Assembly: GCF_003052515.2 (NCBI RefSeq)
Contig: NZ_QARE02000021.1
Span: 1-64,000 of the forward strand
Length of the DNA stretch: 64,000 nt
Source: Pseudomonas sp. RIT409
GTDB taxonomy: Bacteria > Pseudomonadota > Gammaproteobacteria > Pseudomonadales > Pseudomonadaceae
Direction: 5' to 3'
Shown here: positions 53,044 to 60,612 of the stretch, one piece after another
Position numbering within the stretch: the stretch's first letter is position 1
Layout: each line of letters begins with the position of its first letter
Program-made: the position numbers and the translations under genes
The notes under the pieces: model-generated
Told to the model about the DNA's origin: nothing
Seen by the model: the letters and a program-made list of their open reading frames with translations, nothing else
The model's database searches: none

Positions 53044-53982
53044 ATGAACGAGTCGCCCCGTTTGTTGCTAATCGCGTCATCCCGCATGGAGCGCACTGCT
53101 GCCTTCGAACGGGCAGTCGCGTTGGCTCGCGCTGGTGGCATGAGCCTGCAGATCGTTGCGCTGGACTACATACGGCTGCTGGAGCTGTTGGGACTGTTTA
53201 GCCAGGACACCGTCCCCACCTTGCGTGACGGTTATCTGCAGACCCATCGGCGCTGGCTGGAGCAAGAGGCAGCCTTCGAGCGCGAGCAGGGCCTGGACTG
53301 CAGCGTGGAAGTGATCTGGAGTCATCCCACCTATCAGGAAATCATTGACTGCGTCAGGAGACTGCAGCCGGCCATGCTGATCAAGGATGTGCACCATGAG
53401 TCGACGTTGAAACGGCTGTTCTCAACGCCCCTGGACTGGCACCTGATCCGCGATTGCAAGTGTCCGCTGCAGTTCGTGAGCCCTGGCCCGCATCGCTTGC
53501 CTCTGAAAATCCTTGCCGCGGTCAACCTGTATCGCAGCGAGGACATTGATTTGCGTCTGAACGATCAGATCTTGAGCGCCGCGAGTTCCCTTGCTGCGAT
53601 GTGCCAGGCCAGTCTGCACGTGATTTATGTCTATGACTGGGCGACCATTTACGCTGCGGGCATGCCTTGGCTGGGCTCGATGCCGATCGAAACCGGTTTT
53701 CGCGAAGCGCTGGCGGACGCCCACGAGGAATCGTTCAATCTGCTGTGCGACGGCCATGGGATAGACAGCCGCCACCGGCATTTCATCTCTGGCACGCCAT
53801 TGAGTGTGGTGGACGGCTTCGCCCGCCAGGACGGTTTCGATTTGTTGGTCATGGGTACTCTCGGCCGCCACGACCGCGTGCGCAGCATGGGCGACACCGC
53901 TGAGGTGCTGCTGGGACATGCACCCTGCAGCATGTTGATTGTCAAGTCTCCGGAAAGTCCTGCCAGCATCAACCTCGTTTAG
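53044..53982 (+). CDS. UspE-like tandem universal stress protein 5
   Basis: A 312-residue tandem Usp protein. First half: MLIKDVHHESTLKRLFSTPLDWHLIRDCKCPLQFV. Second half: LLVMGTLGRHDRVRSMGDTAEVLLGHAPCSMLIVK, where the loop GTLGR is canonical but the later GST is GDT. GAGG precedes the ATG. Its 3' end overlaps the convergent fnr-like gene by 14 bp. In E. coli uspE lies next to fnr; here the same pairing recurs, although orientation differs. Expression probably starts at the shared Anr-like box. Confidence 0.9.
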   Translation: MNESPRLLLIASSRMERTAAFERAVALARAGGMSLQIVALDYIRLLELLGLFSQDTVPTLRDGYLQTHRRWLEQEAAFEREQGLDCSVEVIWSHPTYQEIIDCVRRLQPAMLIKDVHHESTLKRLFSTPLDWHLIRDCKCPLQFVSPGPHRLPLKILAAVNLYRSEDIDLRLNDQILSAASSLAAMCQASLHVIYVYDWATIYAAGMPWLGSMPIETGFREALADAHEESFNLLCDGHGIDSRHRHFISGTPLSVVDGFARQDGFDLLVMGTLGRHDRVRSMGDTAEVLLGHAPCSMLIVKSPESPASINLV

Positions 53983-54706
53983 CGTCCCGCGCACACCCGT
54001 TGACCATAGCACGCAGTTTCTCAATATCGAGGATCTCTACCGCTCTGCCGGAAACTCTGACAACGCCCTTGTCGCGCAAATAGGCGATGGCTCTGCAGAT
54101 AGTCTCCAGACGTAAACCAAGATAGGAGCCGATGTCCTCGCGGGTCATGCGTAGTACAAAGGCCGTCGGAGAATAACCACGCGTAAACATGCGCGTGGAG
54201 AGATTAAGCAAGAACGCAGCAAGTCGCTCCTCGGCGTTGAGATTGCCCATGAGCAACAACATTTCATGGTCGCGAACAATCTCGCGGCTCAGGATACGGT
54301 TAAGGTTATGTTGTAAAGAAGGAAGTTCGCGGGCGAGCTTCTCAAGTTGATTGAATTGAATCGGACATACTTCGCTGTCCTCCAGTGCGATTGCATCGCA
54401 CACATGCACGTTGTCACTGATACCGTCGACACCCAACAACTCTCCGCCCATATAAAAGCCGGTGAGCTGTTCACGACCGTCTTCCGACGAAAGCGTGGTT
54501 TTAAAGAAGCCGAAACGCACGGCGTACAAGGCGCGCAGGGGGTCTCCAGCATGAAACAACGCCGCCCCCTTTCGGACGCGAACTCGCTGCGGAACGATTT
54601 TGGACAAGCGTTCGCTGTCTTCGCTGGTCATGCCCACTGATAAGCAAAGCTCTCGGACGCCACAACTCGAGCAGGTGGTTTTCGATAGGGGTCGTAGAGC
54701 AGACAT
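53969..54706 (-). CDS. FNR/Anr-type oxygen-sensing regulator (paralogue)
   Basis: A 245-residue Crp/Fnr protein. N-terminal cysteines CSSCGVRELC (Cys12, 15, 21) plus Cys114 in SEVCPIQF match the four Fe-S ligands of E. coli FNR in spacing, so an O2-labile [4Fe-4S] cluster is expected. The cyclic-nucleotide-like beta-roll (about 35-125) and dimer helix follow. The DNA-recognition helix reads LRLETICRAIAYL: Glu201 and Arg205 are kept but Cys204 replaces the Ser of the usual ETxSR. I use the ATG with AGGAGG 7 bp upstream; a GTG one codon earlier is possible. No FNR-like box is visible in its own promoter. Likely regulator of this block, perhaps sharing sites with the genomic anr. Confidence 0.93.
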   Translation of the reverse strand: MSALRPLSKTTCSSCGVRELCLSVGMTSEDSERLSKIVPQRVRVRKGAALFHAGDPLRALYAVRFGFFKTTLSSEDGREQLTGFYMGGELLGVDGISDNVHVCDAIALEDSEVCPIQFNQLEKLARELPSLQHNLNRILSREIVRDHEMLLLMGNLNAEERLAAFLLNLSTRMFTRGYSPTAFVLRMTREDIGSYLGLRLETICRAIAYLRDKGVVRVSGRAVEILDIEKLRAMVNGCARDAKRG

Positions 54707-55109
54707 CACTCGTCCTCCTGGGTATTGGATCAGAAATCCAGCATAGGACCGGTCCTTCTTACCGTAAAGATAAGGTGCAGTTTTTACGGATAGGTGGTGG
54801 CTGCAGCAAGTGAAAAGGGAGGATACGGCGCGGAACTGTATACCACGTCATCAACTTAGATCCGTTTGAAGTGCGGTGTACGCACGTTTGGATATCTAGG
54901 CTGCTCGCTTCGTTCGGTCAACTGCGCTGATTATTCTCCGCAGTCGGATGTTCCCCACCTGAAAAGCCAAATTGTTAATTCAGTGTTACACCGTCACGGT
55001 TTGATTTAAGTCAAACAGCCTGCTCGGGCTCGGATAATAGTATGGCCTGCCTTGAAAAATCGCCGGGACGATAACAGTCCAGGCTTAACCCGAGTGGGGA
55101 GGTACTTCC
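54707..55109. other. Divergent intergenic region fnr-like / usp6
   Basis: 403 bp with no supported gene. It contains the FNR/Anr-like palindrome at 55001-55014 near the usp6 side. The fnr-proximal part is AT-rich, with no box within 200 bp of the fnr start. Confidence 0.55.
55001..55014. promoter_or_regulatory. FNR/Anr-like box upstream of usp6
   Basis: TTGATTTAAGTCAA, nine of ten consensus positions, within the longer palindrome-like GTTTGATTTAAGTCAAAC. The centre is 102 bp before usp6. Confidence 0.8.
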
Positions 55110-56021
55110 ATGTCCGCTGCTGAACGTCTCATGCTGATTGCTCCGTCATCCAGTCGTAAAACGTCTGCATTCGACCGTGCCGCTGCCTTGGCGCAGGCGA
55201 TGGATGTGCCACTGCACATCGTCGCATTTGGTCAGTCCGATGGACTGGCCACTGCCAGTCTGGTCAACGAAAGCGTGCTCGCTCTGTTGCGGCAAGCTTG
55301 GCTGGACCGACAACATCAATGGCTTGAAAACGAGGCGAGATCGATTCGTGCTTCGGGTGTCACCGTCACAACGGAGTTCGTCTGGGCCAACCAACTCCTG
55401 AACGAAATCCTCACCCATATCCGCGAGTTGAACCCTTCCATGGTAATAAAAGACCTGGAGCATCAGTCCTGGCTCACGCGCGCAATATTCACGTCGCTCG
55501 ACCTCCGGTTGCTTGCCGATTGTCCGACACCGTTGCACCTCGTGGCGGAAGTGACCCATCCGAAACCGCAAAAAATTCTGGCAGCGGTCGATCCATTTCG
55601 TCCCCATGAACAATTCGATGACATCAATGGCGCGATCATCCGTGCTGCTGAACAACTGGCGGCCCAGTGCGAGGCCGAATTACACATGCTCTATGCCTAC
55701 GATCTCTCGTACGCATTCGCCTCTCAAGGTTACAAAGGGTTTTCGTCGAGCCTGGCCGAGACGTTGTACGCGGAACAAGAACAGGCAATGGAACAACTGG
55801 CGCAACGATTCGGCGTGCCTTGGGAGCGCAGGCACCTCATGACGGGCCGCCCGGCGCGCTGCATAGAAGACTTCGCCCAGGCCGAAGGTATTGATGTCGT
55901 TGTGATGGGGACCGTGCATCGCGATGACGTCACCCGATTGCTCGGCAGCACGACCGAGCAAGTGGCGGCGCACATGCGCTGCAGCGTGCTGACGGTCAAT
56001 CCTCGCCAGCAGGGCGCCTGA
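55110..56021 (+). CDS. UspE-like tandem universal stress protein 6
   Basis: A 303-residue tandem Usp protein near the 21894/50416 pair: MLIAPSSSRKTSAFDRAAALAQ at the start, VIKDLEHQSWLTRAIFTSLDLRLL in the first half and VVVMGTVHRDDVTRLLGSTTEQVAAHM in the second. GGGAGG precedes the ATG. It stands divergent from the fnr-like gene and next to the second GNAT gene. Six such proteins in 34 kb is far above the usual one or few per genome. Confidence 0.9.
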   Translation: MSAAERLMLIAPSSSRKTSAFDRAAALAQAMDVPLHIVAFGQSDGLATASLVNESVLALLRQAWLDRQHQWLENEARSIRASGVTVTTEFVWANQLLNEILTHIRELNPSMVIKDLEHQSWLTRAIFTSLDLRLLADCPTPLHLVAEVTHPKPQKILAAVDPFRPHEQFDDINGAIIRAAEQLAAQCEAELHMLYAYDLSYAFASQGYKGFSSSLAETLYAEQEQAMEQLAQRFGVPWERRHLMTGRPARCIEDFAQAEGIDVVVMGTVHRDDVTRLLGSTTEQVAAHMRCSVLTVNPRQQGA

Positions 56022-56074
56022 CCAACACAGATATTACGCGCTGCCTACAGGAGGCGGCGCGTAGGGTCCGGGCC

Positions 56075-56644
56075 TCAGTGCAGTTTCAGGCGGTAAACCA
56101 CCTGGGTCGCGTCAAGGGGGTCCTTGTGGCATTCGAATCCCAGACAGTCGGCCAGCCGACGCATGTGTGCATTGGCAGCTGAATCTATCGAGATCATGCA
56201 CTCGAAGCCATTGGCTTTGGCCGCGTCGATCAAGTGGTCCATCAAGCGTTTCCCGAGTCCTTTGTTTTGCCAACGGTCTGCGACCACCACTGCCGATTCA
56301 CAAGTGCGGTCACCGGGTGCGGCGGCATAACGGGCCACGCCGATCTCCTGTAACTGACCGCCTTCCATGAACAGCGCGATGTACGCCATACGTTGGTGAT
56401 AATCGACGTCCATCAATTGATTCAACATCGAATCGCTGGGCTCTTTGATCGTGCCCAGAAACCGGAAATGCCGAGATTCGGGAGACAGGCCCTTGATGAA
56501 GGCGAACTCTCGGTCCCGATCTTTCGCCTCAAGCGGCCTGATCAACACGTGACTGCCGTCGTTCAACGGGTCGATCCAATGCCGACTGTTGATGTCGGTT
56601 GTGCCAACTTGCTCGGCGGCGGATTTGGCGGACGTTGCGCTCAT
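56075..56644 (-). CDS. GNAT-family N-acetyltransferase 2
   Basis: A 189-residue GNAT protein, paralogous to that at 26934: HWIDPLNDGSHVLIRPL at the start, SPESRHFRFLGTIKEPSDSML, and the acetyl-CoA loop VADRWQNKGLGKRLMDHLI. The phrase SRHFRFLG is also seen in acetyltransferase domains of Pat-type protein acetylases. An Anr-like site (56717-56730) is centred about 80 bp upstream. Regulation of metabolic enzymes such as acetate-forming ones by acetylation would fit the context, but no target is known. Confidence 0.87.
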   Translation of the reverse strand: MSATSAKSAAEQVGTTDINSRHWIDPLNDGSHVLIRPLEAKDRDREFAFIKGLSPESRHFRFLGTIKEPSDSMLNQLMDVDYHQRMAYIALFMEGGQLQEIGVARYAAAPGDRTCESAVVVADRWQNKGLGKRLMDHLIDAAKANGFECMISIDSAANAHMRRLADCLGFECHKDPLDATQVVYRLKLH

Positions 56645-56716
56645 GATGAAGCCCTCACGGTCGGGAGAAACACAGACTCGCTGATTGTCTGTTTACCCCT
56701 TCCCCGAGGGCGATTT

Positions 56717-56730
56717 CTGATCCAGATCAA
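56717..56730. promoter_or_regulatory. FNR/Anr-like box between gnat2 and ackA
   Basis: CTGATCCAGATCAA, nine of ten consensus positions. It lies about 80 bp from the gnat2 start (minus) and 112 bp from the ackA start (plus). Confidence 0.75.
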
Positions 56731-56835
56731 TACCTTCACGGTTTCGCACTGCAGACTGACCACTGGTTGGCTCGTCTGCACAAGCGTGATCGATCCGGGC
56801 CGCTCAGGAGCCGGACATTAGAGCGGGAGCGTGGA

Positions 56836-58041
56836 ATGTCGCAAACGTCGAGGCGTGCACTGCTGGTCTTGAATGCCGGATCCTCGGGGTTCAAGTTTTC
56901 GCTATACCCCATCACGGTCAGTCGCTGGTCCGGTCCTCAGTGTTTGGGAAACGGCACCTTCACGCGCAAACGGGACCACGATCATCTGACCTTCGGCGCT
57001 CCAGACAGTGAGCTGCGGCAAGTAGCGGTATGGCCTGTCGATGATGCGTCATCGTCCCACGCCGACCTGTCGCGGCTCATGTCATGGATCGAGGCTCAAC
57101 ATGGCTGGGACATAGTGGCTGCGGTCCATCGAGTCGTGCACGGCGGCGACCGCCAGGACACTGCATTGCGTATCGATCCCGAAGTCATGGCGGATCTGCG
57201 AGCACTGACGCCGCTCGCACCCTTGCATCAAGCGCAATGCCTGGCGCCGGTTGCCTGGTTGAGCGAAAGGCATCCGGACCTAGCGCAATACGCCTGTTTC
57301 GATACGGCTTTTCATCACACCCTAGACCCTCTGGAGAGATCGTTCGGGCTGCCGCAGTCGTTCACCAACCAGGGTTTGCGTCGCTACGGATTTCACGGTC
57401 TGTCCTACGAATACATTGCCAGTGTGTTGCCGCAATACGACCCTCGGGCTGCCGCTGGGCGCACGATCGTTGCGCATCTAGGCAGCGGCGCCAGTCTGTG
57501 CGGCATGATCAACCGAGTCAGCCGGGCCACGACCATGGGCTTCTCGACCCTCGACGGCGCGCTGATGGCGACGCGTCCTGGTCGCATTGATCCCGGAATC
57601 TTGCTGTATCTGATGCGCGAAAAAGGTATGAGCGTCGCCGCGCTCGAACGACTGCTCTATGACCGGTGCGGGTTGTTGGGAGTGTCGGGCGGAATCTCCG
57701 GTGACGTACGGGAGCTGCTTGCCAGCGAGGCTTGCGAGGCGAGAGCGGCCATTGATTTATTTATCCGCAGCGTGGTGCGCGAGATCGGCATGCTGGCTGC
57801 GGTCCTCGGTGGCGTCGACGCTTTGGTGTTCACAGGCGGGGTAGGTGAGCATGCCACCCAGGTCCGGCAGGGGATTCTGGAGGGATGTCGATGGCTGGGC
57901 TTGCAACCGGACCGGGGGGAGCGCAGGGGCCCCAGTCGCCCATCCTCTCAGGCCAATGGCGTCAACGCCTGGGTTATTGCCACTGACGAAAATCTGGTCA
58001 TGGCTCGCCATGCGCTTAAGCTCATCAGCCACCCGGCCTGA
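56836..58041 (+). CDS. ackA: Acetate kinase
   Basis: A 401-residue acetate kinase that makes ATP and acetate from acetyl-phosphate and ADP. Recognised by LVLNAGSSGFKFSLYP at the start, DTAFHHTL and RRYGFHGLSYEYIA in the middle, and VFTGGVGEHATQVRQ near the end. The start ATG is preceded by GGGAGC. It begins a unit with phosphoketolase (61 bp downstream) and a P-type ATPase (8 bp further). No phosphotransacetylase gene is nearby, which fits phosphoketolase as the acetyl-phosphate source. Confidence 0.94.
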   Translation: MSQTSRRALLVLNAGSSGFKFSLYPITVSRWSGPQCLGNGTFTRKRDHDHLTFGAPDSELRQVAVWPVDDASSSHADLSRLMSWIEAQHGWDIVAAVHRVVHGGDRQDTALRIDPEVMADLRALTPLAPLHQAQCLAPVAWLSERHPDLAQYACFDTAFHHTLDPLERSFGLPQSFTNQGLRRYGFHGLSYEYIASVLPQYDPRAAAGRTIVAHLGSGASLCGMINRVSRATTMGFSTLDGALMATRPGRIDPGILLYLMREKGMSVAALERLLYDRCGLLGVSGGISGDVRELLASEACEARAAIDLFIRSVVREIGMLAAVLGGVDALVFTGGVGEHATQVRQGILEGCRWLGLQPDRGERRGPSRPSSQANGVNAWVIATDENLVMARHALKLISHPA

Positions 58042-58102
58042 AGTGTGCGCGAGATGGTGGACAGCGCGATCGGTACCGCGTCGCTCTATTTACGGAGGTC
58101 TC

Positions 58103-60604
58103 ATGTATCGTTTCAACCCTCAGCTGTCCACGGTCGATGTTTCAGCGAATGTCCCTTCGCCTCAGGCCGAGCCTTGCACGGGCGGCCCGCTGTCGGCGCA
58201 GCTTCTGGCTGGCATGCACCGCTACTGGAGTGCTGCGAACTATTTATGCGTCGGGCAGATTTTCTTATGCGCCAATCCACTGTTGCGTCGGCCTCTGCGG
58301 GCGGACGACATCAAACCACGTCTGCTCGGCCACTGGGGCACTTCAGTGGGCCAGACGTTCATCTACGTCCATCTGAACCGTTTGATCAGCGAGCGAAGGG
58401 TTTCGACACTGTTCATTTCTGGCCCGGGACATGGTGGCCCGGCGATGAACGCCTGTGCCTGGCTCGAGGGCACGTACAGCGAGATGCATCCGCACGTTAC
58501 GGCAGACGAAGCTGGCCTGCTCAGGTTGTTTCGCAGTTTCTCGACGCCGGGCGGCGTACCCAGCCACTGCGGGCCACACACGCCCAACTCGTTGCATGAA
58601 GGCGGCGAATTGGGCTATTCGCTTGTACACGCTTTCGGTGCCGCGTTCGACAATCCCGAGCTGCTGGTGGCTTGCGTCATCGGCGATGGCGAGTCGGAAA
58701 CAGCGCCGCTTGAGGGCAGTTGGAAGAGTATTCATTTCCTCGATCCCCGTCGCGACGGCGCAGTGCTGCCGATTCTTCACCTCAATGGCTACAAGATTTC
58801 CGGCCCGACGGTGGAGGCTCGGTGTTCGGATGAAGACCTCGTAAGTCTGTATCGTGGGCGCGGCTATCTGCCGATCATCGTGGCAGGGGACGACTTGCCG
58901 GGAATGCACCAGCGTTTTGCTTTGGCGCTGAACACCAGTTATGACCGCATTGTGCAAATACAGCGCCAGGCGAGGGAGCAGGGGGGCGAGGTGCGGCCTC
59001 GCTGGCCGATGATCATCTTGCGCAGCCCCAAGGGCTGGACGGGGCCGAAGATAGTCGATGGACTGCCGGTGGAGGGCACGTTCCGGGCACATCAGGTACC
59101 TCTGGCCAACGTTACCGGTAACCCTCGACACTTGCAGCAGTTAGACGACTGGCTGCGCAGTTACGAGCCGCAAACCTTGTTCGATGCCGACGGCCGTTTG
59201 TGTGCCGACCTGCAAGCGCTGAATCCGCCAGGCGCGTTGCGCATGGGCGCAACGCCTTATGTGAACGGCGGTCGTCGCCTGACAGCGCTCGACCTTCCCG
59301 ATCTCGCGAATTACGGACTGCAGGTGCCAGCGCCTGGGCAGGTTATGGCTGAGGCACCGCGCAAACTGGGTGAATACCTGCGGGACGTAATGCGTTACAA
59401 CCCGGACAATTTTAGGGTGTTCGGCCCGGATGAAACCAACTCCAATCGCCTCAACGCCGTGTTTGCTGCCAGCGATCGGACCGCTCCAGGCCCCTGCCTT
59501 GAAGTCGACGATCACCTGGCGCCCGACGGCAGGGTAATGGAAGTCCTCAGCGAGCACCTTTGCGAAGGGTGGCTGGAAGGGTATCTGCTGACCGGGCGGC
59601 ATGGCATGTGGTCAACCTATGAAGCCTTCGCCCAAACGGTGGACTCGATGGTGACCCAACACGCCAAGTGGCTGCAGCAAAGCCAGGCGTTCGCCTGGCG
59701 ACGTCCGCTGGCGTCTTTGAACATTCTTCTGACCAGTCACGCCTGGCGTAACGACCATAATGGCTTCAGCCATCAATCCACCGGGTTTGTCGATAACGTG
59801 CTGCAGCGGCGCGCTGACGTGGTTCGGGTGTATTACCCGCCGGATTCAAACTGCCTGGTCAACGTATTCGAGCACTGCCTGCGCAGCCGCAATTACGTCA
59901 ATGTCGTGACATGCGGCAAGCAGCCGGACTTCCAATGGCTCAGCCCTGAAGCGGCCCGTGAGCATTGCTCCCGAGGCGCCTCGATCTGGTCATTCGCGAG
60001 CAACGACCACGATGACCGACCCGATATCGTACTGGCGTGCGCAGGCGACGTGCCTACGACCGAGATCGTCGCTGCAAGCTGGCTGTTGCAGAAGTACGTG
60101 CCCCAGATACGCGTACGTCTGGTGAATGTGGTTGATCTTGGCGTACTCAGCACACCTGAAGCGCGCCCCCATGGTTTCGATCAGCCGTCGTTCGAGGCGT
60201 TGTTTACCGCTGACGCCCCGGTCATGTTTGCCTTTCATGGCTCCACTTGGGTGATTCATTCCATGGTTCACGGCAGGGCCAACGAGGCGCGCTTTCACGT
60301 CCGCGGCTTCAGCGACCGAGGCACCACCACAACGCCTTTCGATATGGTGGTGCTTAACAACATGAGCCGCTATCAACTGGCCCTGGATGCCTTGTCCCAT
60401 GTGCCCCGGCTGAGGGAGCAAAGCGTTGATGCAGTCGATCTTTTTCGCAGCCAATTGACTCGTCATCACGAATGGATTCGCGAGCACTTCACAGACCTGC
60501 CCGAAATACGCCATTGGCAGTGGACGGTGGACTTCAGCGAGTGCCTGCAAGGGGCATCGATGGCGCATGAGCATGCACACAGGCAACCTTTTACCGATGA
60601 CTGA
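58103..60604 (+). CDS. xpk: Xylulose-5-phosphate/fructose-6-phosphate phosphoketolase
   Basis: An 833-residue thiamine-diphosphate phosphoketolase that splits xylulose-5-P or fructose-6-P with phosphate into acetyl-phosphate and glyceraldehyde-3-P or erythrose-4-P. Signatures: SGPGHGGPAMNACAWLEGTY near 112-131, GELGYSLVHAFGAAFDNP, the diphosphate site GDGESETAPLEGSW and HNGFSHQSTGFVDNVL. CGGAGG precedes the ATG; a much longer upstream frame overlaps ackA and is not coding. Paired with ackA, it gives one ATP per acetyl unit without oxygen or NADH formation. Confidence 0.95.
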   Translation: MYRFNPQLSTVDVSANVPSPQAEPCTGGPLSAQLLAGMHRYWSAANYLCVGQIFLCANPLLRRPLRADDIKPRLLGHWGTSVGQTFIYVHLNRLISERRVSTLFISGPGHGGPAMNACAWLEGTYSEMHPHVTADEAGLLRLFRSFSTPGGVPSHCGPHTPNSLHEGGELGYSLVHAFGAAFDNPELLVACVIGDGESETAPLEGSWKSIHFLDPRRDGAVLPILHLNGYKISGPTVEARCSDEDLVSLYRGRGYLPIIVAGDDLPGMHQRFALALNTSYDRIVQIQRQAREQGGEVRPRWPMIILRSPKGWTGPKIVDGLPVEGTFRAHQVPLANVTGNPRHLQQLDDWLRSYEPQTLFDADGRLCADLQALNPPGALRMGATPYVNGGRRLTALDLPDLANYGLQVPAPGQVMAEAPRKLGEYLRDVMRYNPDNFRVFGPDETNSNRLNAVFAASDRTAPGPCLEVDDHLAPDGRVMEVLSEHLCEGWLEGYLLTGRHGMWSTYEAFAQTVDSMVTQHAKWLQQSQAFAWRRPLASLNILLTSHAWRNDHNGFSHQSTGFVDNVLQRRADVVRVYYPPDSNCLVNVFEHCLRSRNYVNVVTCGKQPDFQWLSPEAAREHCSRGASIWSFASNDHDDRPDIVLACAGDVPTTEIVAASWLLQKYVPQIRVRLVNVVDLGVLSTPEARPHGFDQPSFEALFTADAPVMFAFHGSTWVIHSMVHGRANEARFHVRGFSDRGTTTTPFDMVVLNNMSRYQLALDALSHVPRLREQSVDAVDLFRSQLTRHHEWIREHFTDLPEIRHWQWTVDFSECLQGASMAHEHAHRQPFTDD

Positions 60605-60612
60605 GGCCGTTT

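Noticed and set aside
57845..58102. Upstream extension of the phosphoketolase frame into ackA
   Set aside because: It overlaps the acetate kinase coding region; CGGAGG and the family alignment fix the start at 58103.
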